From NCBI RefSeq assembly GCF_910594005.1, contig NC_057847.1, positions 21,116,001 through 21,180,000 of the forward strand: a stretch of DNA of 64,000 bases, read 5' to 3'. Both the position numbers and the translations under genes were made by a program. The stretch is from Cervus elaphus. Taxonomy: Eukaryota > Chordata > Mammalia > Artiodactyla > Cervidae. This document shows, in pieces, positions 34,534 to 45,175 of this stretch; within the stretch, counting starts at the first letter, position 1, and each line of letters starts with the position of its first letter. The notes under the pieces are model-generated. The model saw only the letters and a list, made by a program, of their open reading frames with translations. It ran no database searches and was not told the origin of the DNA.

Positions 34534-34745
34534 TCTTCTCTGGTGCCTCAGAGGGTAAGGCATCTGCCTGCAATGTGGGAGACCTGGGTTCGATCTCTGG
34601 GTCAGGAAGATCCCCTGGAGAAGGAAATGGCAACCCACTCCAGTATTCCTGCCTGGAAAATCCCATGGATGGAGGAGCCTGGTAGGCTGCAGTCCATGGG
34701 GTCACAAAGAGTTGGACACAACTGAGCAACTTCACTTCACTTCAC
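34534..34745 (+). mobile_element. Bov-tA SINE with perfect 11-bp duplication
   Basis: Head 'tcttctctggtgcctcagag', tail 'gcaacttcacttcacttcac'. TTAGGAAGGTG is identical at 34523-34533 and 34746-34756. Confidence 0.95.
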
Positions 34746-34756
34746 TTAGGAAGGTG

Positions 34757-35217
34757 GTTCAACCCATACAGGACCCGAAGTAGGCTGGATATGAGCTGTA
34801 GCAGCCATTTATTTTTCATATCGGACTTACCTTCATTTGTCCCCGTCCTTCTGTAAGGTCAGCAGGCTGAAGAAAAATTATTGGAGAGGCTGTGTCCATG
34901 CTAGTGGACAGTGGTAAGTGCCAAAGAGCTCCCGTGTCCTGTGGAGTAAAGATGGTGAGTTTCATCTCCAGAGCAAAGAGGGGCAGTTTAACAGGAAGAG
35001 AGGACCAGAAGGGAAGAACCTCAGGGACATGTTCCTTAGCAGATGATAGGTACCGAAAACCATTAGAAGCACATGAGAGACATTCTTTGCAGGAGATTCT
35101 TCATCATTGAGAAGCTTTGGGGAGAGGTCCCACCATCATGTTTTGGATTAGAATAATTTTAATCCAGATATTATCTTGGGTCTTTCTGACCTTTAAAGAT
35201 GGTTCAACACCCAGCTT
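34757..35217. other. Unrecognised DNA
   Basis: No family or gene recognised. Confidence 0.35.
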
Positions 35218-35560
35218 CGATGTCAGGTCCGGTCGATTTCAAAACTTTCCCAAGGGTTCTGTGAAGTCAAGGGGATAAGGCAGCAAAGAAGGGACTTAAC
35301 AACTCATGGCTCCCTCTAGTGTGGGCTCCCTCTACCCAGCCTCCACGTGGCTTTGACACTCAGCCCCAGGACCTATTCTCACAAGGAGAGCTGATTCACA
35401 CCAAGCATTCTGTGGATCTAACAATCCTTACTACACCACTGGGGGTCACGGAAGAGGTGGCGTCACCACTGCGTACAAATGACGTGAAGCCGCCATGAGA
35501 GACCCTGGTCGCTGTGCTTCTTGGTACCTCAGCACCGTGGATTCTCTTACTCCTCCTCGT
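35218..35560. promoter_or_regulatory. CpG-enriched patch with CRE-like half-sites
   Basis: About twelve CpGs fall in 35218-35560, eight of them in the last 110 bp, in a window where CpG is otherwise rare outside young SINEs. CGTCA at 35461-35465 and TGACGTG at 35480-35486 are CRE-type half-sites, and CCACGTGG at about 35343 is an E-box-like palindrome. This could be an unrecognised retroviral LTR, a distal regulatory element or chance. No transcript evidence is available. Confidence 0.25.
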
Positions 35561-35756
35561 ACATTCTCACAGTCCCCTTTCTCCTCCCTCTCTTTTACTT
35601 CCCTCCTGATTGTTTCTTCTCAACCCTTCCCTCTGCCAATGTTTAAATGAAAAAAAGAACTCCTCTCCTTGTCTCACACAGAGCAGTTCCTCCCTATTCT
35701 CTGTGCATCACATCTTGGCCAATAACTTTAAGGGTTCACCTTTCAACTCAGTCATT

Positions 35757-36540
35757 AGTTAAGGTCTTAGGCATCTTTTCATGTGATTTTTGGCCATCTA
35801 TATGTCTTCTCTGGAGAAATGTTTATTTAGCTCTTGTATCCATTTGTTGATTGTTTGCTTTTTTGAAGCTGCATGAGCTGTTTGTGTATATTAGAGATTA
35901 ATCCCTTGTCAATTGCCTCGTTTGCAAGTATTTTTTCCCATCCTGTGGGTTATACTTTTGTTTAGTTTATGATTTCCTTTGCCCTGTAAAAGCTTCTAAG
36001 TTTAATTAGGTCCCATTTGTTTATTTTTGCTTTTATTTTCGTTACACTAGGAGGCGGATTCAAAAAATATTGCTGCAATTAATGTCAAAGAGTCTGCTGC
36101 TCCTGTTGTTCTCTAATGGCTTTATGGTGTCTAGTCTTACATTTAGGCCTTTGATCCATTTTGAGTTTATTTTTGTGCATGGTGTCAGAGAATGTTCAGA
36201 TTTCATTCTGTTACAAGTGGTTATCCAGGTTTTCCAGCACCACTTGTTCAAAGTGTTAGTCGCTCAGTCTCGTCCGACTCTTTTTGACCCTATGGATTGT
36301 ATTGCCCGCCAGGCTCCTCTGTCCATGGAATTCTCCAGGCAAGAATACTGGAGTGGGTAGCCATCCCCTCCTCCAGAGGTCTTCCTGACCCAGGGATCAC
36401 ACCCGGGTCTTGTGCGTTGCAGGCGGATTCTTTACCGACTGAGCCAGAGGCTGTTTTTTTTCCGTTGTATATCCTCACCTCCTTTGTCATAGATTAACTG
36501 ATGGTGAGTGTGTGGGTTTACTTCCAGGCTTTCTGTCCTG
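35757..36540 (-). mobile_element. Artiodactyl L1 ORF2 fragment, antisense
   Basis: Antisense ORF2 text in order: 'catcttttcatgtgatttttggccatct', 'gagattaatcccttgtcaattgcc', 'taagtttaattaggtcccatttg', 'ttaggcctttgatccattttgagttt'. It resumes after a SINE with 'agaggctgtttttttt...cctcctttgtcatagatta'. This is the region upstream of that seen at 4350-5541, in another copy. Confidence 0.88.
36250..36445 (-). mobile_element. Bov-tA SINE within L1
   Basis: Antisense copy from 'gttagtcgctcagtctcgtc' to 'gcggattctttaccgactgagcc'. The host L1 reads 'ccagcaccacttgttc' before and 'agaggctgt' after. A few host bases appear missing and no duplication is seen, so the insertion may have come with a small target deletion. 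Confidence 0.9.
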
Positions 36541-37464
36541 TTCTTGAATTTTCACAAAAAAAGGATATATTTCTTTCCTCTGGAACTTCAAAAATCTACC
36601 TCTTGCCCTTGGGGCGCTCACAGTGCACAGAACCAAGGTGTGAGCCCCCGTGTGGTACAACTGATCAGTAGAGCTTGTTTCACTAGCAATCCCAAAACTA
36701 AGATGTCTCACTGCATTATCTGTACTTGTCGAATTAATTTTATATGGCTGTGAAGTATTTTCTCAGTGACAATAGACCTACTTTCTGTCTCCCTAGAACC
36801 ATAAGTTGCCAGAAGTTCCTAGTTTTGATGGATCTCCCTAATGGGATCCTTCTAATAAAACTGGCATTTGATTTTCTCTGTCATTGATGCTGCAGTTTGT
36901 TTTTTGTTAGGTTTTAACTGAAAACATCCACATATTTCCCCTGGAGCTATAATGCCAAGGAGCCAGTTATAGCATTAGGCATACTTTCCTGCTCATCCTG
37001 ATAAGAAAGCCAGGGAATTTTAATTCTCCCGTTTTCCCCCCGTAGATTTAGAACATAAATTCTTTCTACATATTTATGAAACGAGACAAGTGATAGCAAG
37101 AGCAGTACTCAGTAATTGGAAAGTCAGTTACCTTTTATCTCTTGGTTAAAAAGAAGAAGTAGGTCAGTTCTTTGTTAATATTATTAGCAAATACTATTTA
37201 TAGGATGATACAAATTACTAGGGGAAAGACATTGTAAAGTTGATTTTCAAGCAAGAGGCAATAGCTAACTTATTCTTTTTCTTAAATACATTAAGAATGC
37301 AGTGACCAATTTTTTAGTAATCAAAGTCTGAATTTTTTTTTGTTCAAACTAATTTTTTTAATTAGTTTTCTTTTTTTTTTTTGATCCCTTACCAAAAAAA
37401 CTAACAAAAACTAAACTCAGCAAGCCATTTTCACTACTCATATCAAGCACCTGCTAGAAGTGTT
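36541..37464. other. Unrecognised DNA
   Basis: No gene or family recognised. A 9-bp-stem hairpin AAACTAATT/AATTAGTTT lies at 37346-37368, next to T-runs. Confidence 0.4.
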
Positions 37465-37520
37465 TGTTCAGATGCATTTGTTGCTATTCAGTTGCTAAGT
37501 CGTGTCCATGCATCTGAACA
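37465..37520. repeat. 13-bp inverted repeat around a 30-nt SINE-derived loop
   Basis: TGTTCAGATGCAT (37465-37477) and its perfect reverse complement ATGCATCTGAACA (37508-37520) flank 30 nt. Of these, 'ctattcagttgctaagtcgtgtcc' is the antisense 3' end of a BovB/Bov-tA-type element. The flanks are inverted, not direct, repeats. Confidence 0.93.
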
Positions 37521-38883
37521 TATTTCAGCCATATACCACAAGTATATGTGATGGAGGAAGAAATATAAATGTGAGAATAAAATATTTATGGCATGGAATT
37601 ACTCATGCCCATTTGTTTATATAGCCTTCTGTGTGTGTTTCTACCACAGATATGAAACTAAAATTTGAGTAGATCCCTCTGCATTTGAGTCTTCTGGTGA
37701 GGAAATTTAAATTGCCCATCTACTAATTTTTTTGCATTTGAGATAAATCGTGAGGTATTTATAAATATCATTTCAAAGGCTAGGAGGTGATGTCTGTGTA
37801 TTTGGCTTATTACTAAACCAAGAAGAAGTTTGTTTTAGAAGCAATATGATTCTCCAACAGCCTCCATGTTTGCGTACATCAGAATTGATGGCAGTTTGGA
37901 AGCCAAATACAGAAGCAAACATTTCTCAGGAAGAACTACAATTTGCTGCCATCCATTGCTATCAAACTCTGGGTGAAACGTTACCGAAAGCCTACTTCTC
38001 AGCCTTGATCCTAAATGACTTAGAAGGCTGGTGACCTCATCCTTTGATGTTTAAAAAAGGAGGAAACTGTATTTCAACTAAAGAGGCTAGAAAACATTAA
38101 AACTGCTCAAACTGGAAATTTCCACAACATCTGACAACACACCAAAAGCCGCTGAGACAAACATGCTTTCAAGTGCTGTCCTGCTTCCAGTTTCCTGTGC
38201 TTTCTGCAAGTACTTCAGTTTTTCAGTCTGCTTCTGGAGAACGTTGGCCACTGTTTCAGGGAAAATGCTTCCGCGAGTATTGCTCCATGCTGAATCTTGC
38301 CCAGACCAGAGAGATCGTAGACGCTAGCCTGTGGACAACTGCTGCAAGTGAAGTCAGGAATCTGATCTGCAGAAGCAGCTTTTAGGTCTGTCATTGTCCC
38401 AGAGTCCATGAGCTTTTAGACTGAGAATTAAAGCAAGAACCAAGAACGCTAGAGGTTGAGTGCCTAACTCCTATCTGAAACTTAGAACCATCTTCAACTC
38501 TGACTTAGCACTTTTTCAGTAGTTCTTTGCTTGCTGTTTCCACAATTAATGAATGCCCTTCAGATTCTGCAGTTCTGTAAATCCATAGATGATTTAACCT
38601 GAATCATGACTCTATTACTTGGTAGTTAAGAATGACTACGAATGGGATAGACTCAGTAAAGTTGAGCCTCCCAAGGGTATTTGTCGGTTATTGCTGATCC
38701 ATTGGACTTCCATGGCCCTCAATCCTCAGTTCTTTATATTCCTGAAACATTTGATTCCTTTATGTGATATCTTTTCAGAATAGATCAGCCAACTTAATTT
38801 GTAGTTACATTAGTTACACTGCAACCTGAACTTAGATTTTTGATGTCGCAACTCTTGGTAGACTCCTCTAGAAGATGATCGTA
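37521..38883. other. Unrecognised DNA
   Basis: No repeat recognised. The open frames at 37846-38034 and 38173-38385 are 62-70 codons with no domain. A lncRNA exon cannot be excluded from sequence alone. Confidence 0.35.
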
Positions 38884-39090
38884 ATAATAACTAGCCTTCA
38901 GTGAGCTCTTCCTGTGTGGCAGCTCTTTTACAGACATCATCCGTCACAGAAATTCTGGGAGACAGGCACTAATATTAGCCCTACTATACAGATGAGTAAA
39001 CAGAATCAGAGGGATTAAGTTACTACCCCAAGGTCACACAGTGGTTGAACTGAGACCTGAACCCAAGCAGTGTAACTGCAAAAACTGTAT
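38884..39090 (-). mobile_element. MIR SINE, antisense
   Basis: 'ccctactatacagatgagtaaacagaatcagagggattaagttactaccccaaggtcacacagtgg' followed by 'gacctgaacccaagcagtgtaactgc', the full MIR core in reverse. Confidence 0.85.
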
Positions 39091-39139
39091 CTCTGTAAAA
39101 GTCCAGTAAGGTGTAATCCCCTGACCAGAATGTCTGGGA

Positions 39140-39610
39140 AAAAAATTAAATGCTCCAAGTAGTAGGATGACTGAATAAATTATGTTTTACCCATGCCATG
39201 AAATATCAGGTAATAATAAAACAAAATAATGGTTTTATGAATATGTAATGATATGATAAAATGTTAAAATGTAAAATTAAATGAAAAAGTGCTGCACAGT
39301 AAAATCTCAATTTTGTACTTAAAAATAGATAATAGAATGCCAATGTTGATTATCTCTAGAAATTGGATGAAAAGTGATTTTAGTTTTTTCTTTATGCTTC
39401 TCTGTATCTTCTAAATTTTTGGAAGTGACCATCATCAGGAAAGTGAGCTCAGTCATGTCTGACTCTTTGCAACCCCATGGACTATACAGTCCTTGGAATT
39501 CTCCAGACCAGAAACTGGAGTGGGTAGCCACTCCCTTCTCCGGGGGATCTTCCCAACCCTGTGGAAGTAGCCATATATTACCTTAAATTCAAAAAATTAA
39601 GGTATAGTGA
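39140..39610 (+). mobile_element. Old L1M 3' end, sense, split by a SINE
   Basis: 'gatgactgaataaattatgttttacccatgccatgaaatatcagg' and 'gttgattatctctagaaattggatgaaaagtgatttt' follow the sense L1M 3' UTR. It resumes after the SINE with 'catatattaccttaaattcaaaaaattaa'. Confidence 0.6.
39433..39562 (-). mobile_element. Bov-tA SINE, tail fragment
   Basis: Antisense tail 'gagctcagtcatgtctgac ... ccgggggatcttcccaaccc'. Duplication GGAAGTGACCAT (39421-39432) and GGAAGTAGCCAT (39563-39574), 10 of 12 identical. Has a small internal deletion near 39495. Confidence 0.88.
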
Positions 39611-39951
39611 AACGTAAAAATGTTTAAAATTAGCTTTTCCTAATTTCTAGCATTGAAGAAAAAGGAGTCTGTTTCTGTTTTGTCTGAGACAGTGATGTCC
39701 ACCTCTACCCAGAGGTATGTGGCCTCTTATCCAGAACTTTGTCTGGATTAGACTCCTTAATTTTCATAAGAAAATGTCAATTCTACCACCAGCTCAGCTG
39801 ACACTGATAGATGTGTCCTTCATTGTCCTCATAGATTATCTATACTCGAGCATCTCTCCACAGAGGATAACCTTGAACTCTGCTGTCCCAAACAGATAAA
39901 GAGCTTGATTACTTTATATATGTTTATATATTATATTCATGTGTATTATTA
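39611..39951. other. Unrecognised DNA
   Basis: No recognised content before the AT-rich palindrome. Confidence 0.35.
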
Positions 39952-39980
39952 TATCTGAATATATACTATATATTCAGATA
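39952..39980. repeat. 29-bp near-perfect palindrome (14-bp arms)
   Basis: TATCTGAATATATA (39952-39965), a single C, then the exact reverse complement TATATATTCAGATA (39967-39980). It sits in an AT-rich tract (39910-39990). Confidence 0.97.
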
Positions 39981-42039
39981 AAATTCCCAGATGGCCATAT
40001 AGTTTATTTCTCTGGGACTTAACATTTTATCATTGATCCTTACATCTGTATCCTACAACCACCTTGCGGAGCTCCTCACAAAATTACATTTGCTGAGCTG
40101 AGTTTAGCCCCGAAACTATGAGCTTGCAGTGAAGAATCTTATAAGTAAGAGCCCTATTGCATTAAATGTAGAAGAACTGTTGAAACAGTTGTTCACTATA
40201 TCATTACACTATAAAAGGGAATTTTTCCCAAGTGAAAAGTCATCATGATCTTTCTAAGCAATGGGTTTGTTTTAATCTTATGGATATTATAATTTGTATC
40301 ATCAATTTAAAAATTAAGAGACCACAAATAACCCTCTGTCTTAGCTGCTGTAAAGCCCTAGGCCAAATACATGGTGTTCCTCCAACAAATGTCCAGATGC
40401 TTGTTTGTTGAACTGATCTCTGATTTTCTTCTGGCATTGACTTTCTCCTTTTTTTCTATTTTCATTTTTATGTGCTCCTTCAAAGCATATGAGGAAGGGG
40501 AGAGAATAAATAAGTGGATAGATAAATGCATAAAAGCAAATTTGTGTTAGGAACTTACGGCTATGATTTCAAATCAACACAATGAACATGAGAGTTTTCT
40601 ACCTTCATCTGTTTTTCTGGAACAATTTACAGAGATTCAAGAGTTGGTGACATGATGATGGCATGACAAATGGAAGCTTTTCCCCACCACTCTTTGTTTT
40701 AAAGAAAAATGACAAGAGTCCAAGTCCCGGGTTCATGTGCTGCTCTGACAAGATCCATTGTGACACTGGGAACACCCTAACATGAACTGTTTTCTCAGGA
40801 AACAGGCCAACTGCTTTGATCTCAAGTGGACAAATCAGAAAGGCAGGTAGGAGTGACTTTTGTTTCTCTGTAATTTTACAAGCTCAAATTCTACATTGCA
40901 TCAAGTTGTTTCACAAGCTCCTATACTTACAAACTTTCAACTTCAGAAAAGTGAACACAAAGTCCAAAATTAGAACAAAGGCGTGCAGACTCTGCCTTCC
41001 CTGCAACAACAGTTTCTGATCACTTGAGCAGAGCCCTCTTGCTCCTGGTACCAATAAATGTACCTGCTCATACTTGAGAGAGCTTCTGCAGTTGCTTTCC
41101 CCATTACCGTGTCCTCGCAGGATTTCCATCATCTGTTGTTTTTCCATTGAGTCTTTAAGTAAGGTGTTTCACTTTCCCCTGGAGGCAGCGCTTGATCTTT
41201 CTTTCCTGTAGACAGCAGTGTGGCCTGTCTTAACATTCTTTCCAGAACAATTTTTCTCTGTAAAATGCTGAGTCACTGAAGGGAGCAGGAAGACATTCTG
41301 TGGGCCGCAGTAGTCAACTGAGAAAACAGAATCATTTCCCAGGACTTAAAAGGGTATTTTCAAGAGTGAGCAAGTTCGAAAAGTGGGCAAGAAGTCCGTC
41401 CAGGGTGAAAGGCACAGACTCCTTTTCACACAGTCTGTAGAAGATCCTATTTCATAAATGAAAAAGGTGCGAGTGGAAAACTCCTTTATTTTGCAACAGC
41501 GGGATAGTGCATCAGCCCTGGGCTGGGATTGCAGAGAGTTCTCTTGAGTTCTTACCTTTCTTTCTGGCCTCTGCCTTTCAGTTTTTTCACCAGTTCAATG
41601 GGAAGATGACCTCTGCTCCTACCATGAGAGGATATCGACAGAATGAGTGTATGGGAGTTCTGAGCTTTTGGACACCTGGATTTGACGGTTGATCTTCAAA
41701 TATCCACTGCTTCAAAATCAGTCTAGGTACATTTGAACTTTTTATTTTGTATCTCTCAAAGGCTACTGAATTAAACTTTTTAGATAAAGAATGAAGTGGG
41801 CAGGATATACAGGAAAATTCTAGCACTATAAGCTTTTAAAATGGAGATTGATGGCAACTTCTTGTGAATCAAATATATCGCAAAATAAAAACAGTTTAAA
41901 AATGATTATTAGCCCTACCCAAACTCAGGGTGGCTTCCCATACAGTAATGTGAGTGATATTTCAACAGCCTCCTTTTCAAGCCCTTCCCGTATCCAAATC
42001 ATCACACAGCTACCGTTTGAGTAGCGTGGTCTCATTATA
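39981..42039. other. Unrecognised DNA
   Basis: About 2 kb with no repeat or gene recognised. Base composition is average. The open frames (60-80 codons) lack domains. Confidence 0.4.
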
Positions 42040-42195
42040 TTATCTTACCCTTCCTGGTTAGACCCATACGAGGTAGGTATAATTATCCCATATTTCCAAT
42101 AAGAAAACTGAGGCTTACAAAAGTTAGGTAACTAAAAAAAAAAAAAAAAGTTAGGTAACTTATCTAAAATTATGAGACAATAGAAACGGATGTCT
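42040..42195 (-). mobile_element. MIR SINE, antisense, carrying a poly(A) insertion
   Basis: 'gaggtaggtataattatcccatatttccaataagaaaactgaggc', then 'agttaggtaact', in reverse MIR order. The MIR is interrupted at 42134-42145 by twelve As with a duplicated flank (see finding). Confidence 0.8.
42119..42160 (+). repeat. Poly(A)-only insertion with 15-bp duplication
   Basis: AAAAGTTAGGTAACT occurs at 42119-42133 and again at 42146-42160 with twelve As between. The layout matches an L1-type target-primed insertion that delivered only tail sequence. Confidence 0.85.
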
Positions 42196-42362
42196 GGCCT
42201 AGCTGAACTCAAAGCCACTCTATTTCCACTGTTTGGCTGGCTAATCTGCTACACTGATCTCTATCTAACTTTCTACTTGCAGTCATTCTATGGAAAACGT
42301 GTAAAGTTTGGAGCTGTATTCTTTAATCATTCACTGTATAACTGGCGGTGGTACACAGCTGT

Positions 42363-42505
42363 CCAGGCTTTAATTTCCTCTGGTCTAAAATATGGATAAC
42401 AATGCCTACCTAATGTTAAAACCATTAAATGAGATAATGTATTTAAAACATGGGCCAGTGTTTGGCTCATACTAGTTGCTTAATAAGTATCAGAATATGG
42501 CCATG
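42363..42505 (+). mobile_element. MIR SINE, sense
   Basis: 'ggctttaatttcctctggtctaaaatatggataac', 'cctacctaatgttaaaaccattaaatgagataatg', 'gccagtgtttggctcatactagttgcttaataagtat': the 3' half of MIR in sense order. Confidence 0.85.
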
Positions 42506-43642
42506 TCATCTTTTACTTATACTAAAACGCTCCAGTATTGAAATTCTTTATATGTGTTCTAGTTCCCCCACCCAAAAAAAAAAAAAAATATATGGCTCAT
42601 ATTCCTTTGTACCTCCTTGTGTCAGCATGCTATTGATTACATGTTCTGGAAACTAAATGTATAAACAGGAATGTTTAAATGTTTAATTAAACAGTTAAAC
42701 AGGAAGGAAATCAATTACCTCACATAGGAGGATGGTCAGGGCAGGCTTGAGGGGTGGCTGATTGAACAGTTGACAATGTCATTAAGGAGCTAGAATCTTT
42801 CTGCTCCACGATGGACAGAATCTGCTTCACCCTAAGATTTGTTACTCTCCCTAGTGAAAAGGGCTATGGTTGCCTACAGTACCCAGAAGTAATCACATTT
42901 CATTTCTATCTGAGAGGAAAGAAAGGCTATCTCACTGTGGTTCTACAGCCGTCAACCAGCTAGTCTTTCCTTGCCGAACCATTCACTGCTAAAGGGAGGT
43001 GAGTTTTCAGGATTGATTTGATTCATCATCTAAAGGGAAGTAGAATTTGTCCACTACCCTCCCCAAAGTTTTATACTGTAAATCTCAATGAGTGAAAGAA
43101 CAAGCTTATTTATGAGTACAGGTGGAAACTCTAGTAATATCCAGAAAAGAGATGGTGAATTGTCACAGAAATAAACTTAAGTCTATTTGATTTCAGAGCC
43201 CAAAATGCCTCCATGCCATTGGTTATGCAGAAAGGAGTGGTAAGAGTAAGCCCTTTACCACATTTTCGCTTTAGATCAATTCTGCTGTGACACTGATTAA
43301 CTTAGATCTCTAAATACACTTCTCAAGGACGGATGACACTGCACACAGAAGAAAAACTATACCCTTAACACATTATCTATAGCTGGTTCCCCACAAGATG
43401 ATTTAGGTGGTACACGTTTACCGCCTTAAATGACATTGAATTACAGAGGCCTGAATCCTTCTGATACTATCAGAGCAAAAGCCAGTGTAATGCTCTGAGT
43501 CTGTAACACTTTCTAACAGGTGTAAATCTCCCTTTAATAAAGACAGGCTTAGAGCTTTAAAGGACATCACCTGGACTTTTAAACATTGTTTTGTCTTCCC
43601 TGCAAATAGTTTTTCAGTTACTTTTTATTTGTGATAAACAGT
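42506..43642. other. Unrecognised DNA
   Basis: A 16-A run lies near 42574-42588. No gene or family recognised. Confidence 0.4.
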
Positions 43643-43651
43643 ATTGGTCCT

Positions 43652-44004
43652 GGGGCTTCCCTGGTGACTCAGTGGTAAAGAAACCACCTGCCAATACAGG
43701 AGACAGGGGTTCATTCCCGATCGGGGCTTCATTCAAGATCCCACATGCCATGAAGCAACTAAACCCACGAGCCACAGCTATTGAACTTGTGCTCTAGAGT
43801 CTGGGAGTCGCAACTACTGAGGCCACGTGCTGCGATCACTGAAGTCCTGAAGTCTGTGCTCTGCAACAAGAGGCGCCTCTGCAATGAGAAGCCCATGCGC
43901 GCGCTGAAACTGGAGAGTAGCCGCTGCTTTCAATAACTAAAGAAGAGCCTGGGCAGCAGTGGAGACCCAGAACAGCCAACAGTGAATTAATTGGCTTTTT
44001 AAAA
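43652..44004 (+). mobile_element. CHR-1-type cetartiodactyl SINE
   Basis: Head 'ggggcttccctggtgactca', then repeated body units ('gagccacagctattgaa', 'cttgtgctctagagtctggg', 'cctctgcaatgagaagccca', 'gagcctgggcagcag'). Duplication ATTGGTCCT (43643-43651) and ATTGGTCTT (44005-44013). This class predates the ruminant-whale split. Confidence 0.9.
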
Positions 44005-44013
44005 ATTGGTCTT

Positions 44014-44371
44014 TCCATTTGAGGTAATGATAATTAGGAAATAATATGAAATTTCCTTTGAAAGCAAATCTATTTAAGGAAAACAAAATCAAGTAAAAGA
44101 GTAATTAGTTTGGAGAAAGGGTTATGCATGGATGTTAAAAATTATGAGGCAATATGTAGTGGTATATGAATAAGGAAAAATATGAAAGTGTTTTGAGAAG
44201 ACTAAAGCTTGCAAAGCATTTACCTGGAGAAACTAGAGAATGATTGCAAGAATAATTTAATTTCAAGACTAAAGAAATTGCTAGCGCAGAGGGTAATTAC
44301 TTCAGGAGCCACAAGAGGGCAGTGGATCAGTGGCTGTAAAGCCAGTTTGGTCGGTATGTCTTCCTCACCAA
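44014..44371. other. Unrecognised DNA
   Basis: No recognised content. Confidence 0.35.
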
Positions 44372-44935
44372 GCCCTTGTTCCTTAAAGTGTGGTCCACAC
44401 AGCAGCATAAACGTCATCTGAGAGCTTATTGGAAAGGTTGTGTCTCTGGCCTCATCCCTGGACTACTGAATCAGATATGCGTTCTAATGAGGCTCCTACT
44501 TAATTCTTACGCACATTCAGTTCAGTTCAGTTGCTCTGTTGTGTCCAACTCTGTGACCCCATGGACCGCAGCATGCCAGACTTCCCTGTCCATCACCAAC
44601 TCCTGGAGCTTGTTCAAATTCATGTCCCTCAAATTGGTGATGCCATCCAACCATCTCTTCCTCTGTCATCCCCCTCTTCTGCCTTCAGTCTTTCCCAGCA
44701 TCAGGATCTTTTCCAGTGAGTCAGCTCTTTACATCAAGTGGCCAAAGTATTGGAGCTTAAGCTTCGACATCAGTCCTTCCAATGAATATTCAGGGTTGAT
44801 TTCCTTTAGAATTGACTTGTTTGATCTCCTTGCAGTCCAAGGGACTCTCATGAGTCTTCTCCAACACCACAGTTCAAAAGCAGTTCTTTGGCGCTCAGCC
44901 TTCTTTATGCACATTTGAGTTTGAAAAGTACTGAC
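44372..44935 (-). mobile_element. MER20 DNA transposon split by BovB
   Basis: The left part (44372-44517) has 'ttccttaaagtgtggtccacacagcagc', 'gagagcttattgg', 'gactactgaatcagatatgcg'. The right part (44909-44935) has 'gcacatttgagtttgaaaagtactga'. Together they make one MER20 in reverse, interrupted by BovB 44518-44908. Confidence 0.82.
44518..44908 (-). mobile_element. BovB 3' fragment nested in MER20
   Basis: Antisense BovB from 'cagttcagttcagttgctctg' to 'gcgctcagccttcttta'. An 11-bp duplication with one mismatch, TTACGCACATT (44507-44517) and TTATGCACATT (44905-44915), overlaps the element's right edge. It keeps only the C-terminal coding part and no catalytic motif. The 180-codon + strand frame over it (44376-44918) is antisense and joins MER20 and BovB, so it is not a gene. 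Confidence 0.93.
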
Positions 44936-45039
44936 TTTGGCTCAGAGTTTTGGGTCCCTTCTGGCTACTCTTCCTGCTGTGGAACAGGGCTGACATGGTG
45001 ATAATTTTGAAGAAGTACATTTGCCACAGAGTCTACTAT

Positions 45040-45175
45040 GATATTGTCAGATTACTTATGTTTGAATCTCAGTTCCTCCTCTCACAGTAGCACTTGGGTG
45101 AAAAACTGCATTTCCAATACTTATAACATTTCTTTAACGAACAGATGCTCAACAAATGGATGGATAAATGAATAA
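45040..45175 (+). mobile_element. MIR or L2 3' fragment, sense
   Basis: 'tgtttgaatctcagttcctcctctcacagtagcacttggg' and 'gatgctcaacaaatggatggataaatgaa' resemble MIR/L2 order but are strongly diverged. Confidence 0.4.

Noticed and set aside
37846..38385. Small coding gene
   Set aside because: The 62- and 70-codon frames have no domain, no splice context and no start context better than chance.
39952..39980. microRNA precursor
   Set aside because: 14-bp arms with a one-base loop are too short for a precursor hairpin.
44376..44918. 180-codon + strand open frame as a gene
   Set aside because: It joins MER20 text to antisense BovB across an insertion junction marked by a target duplication.
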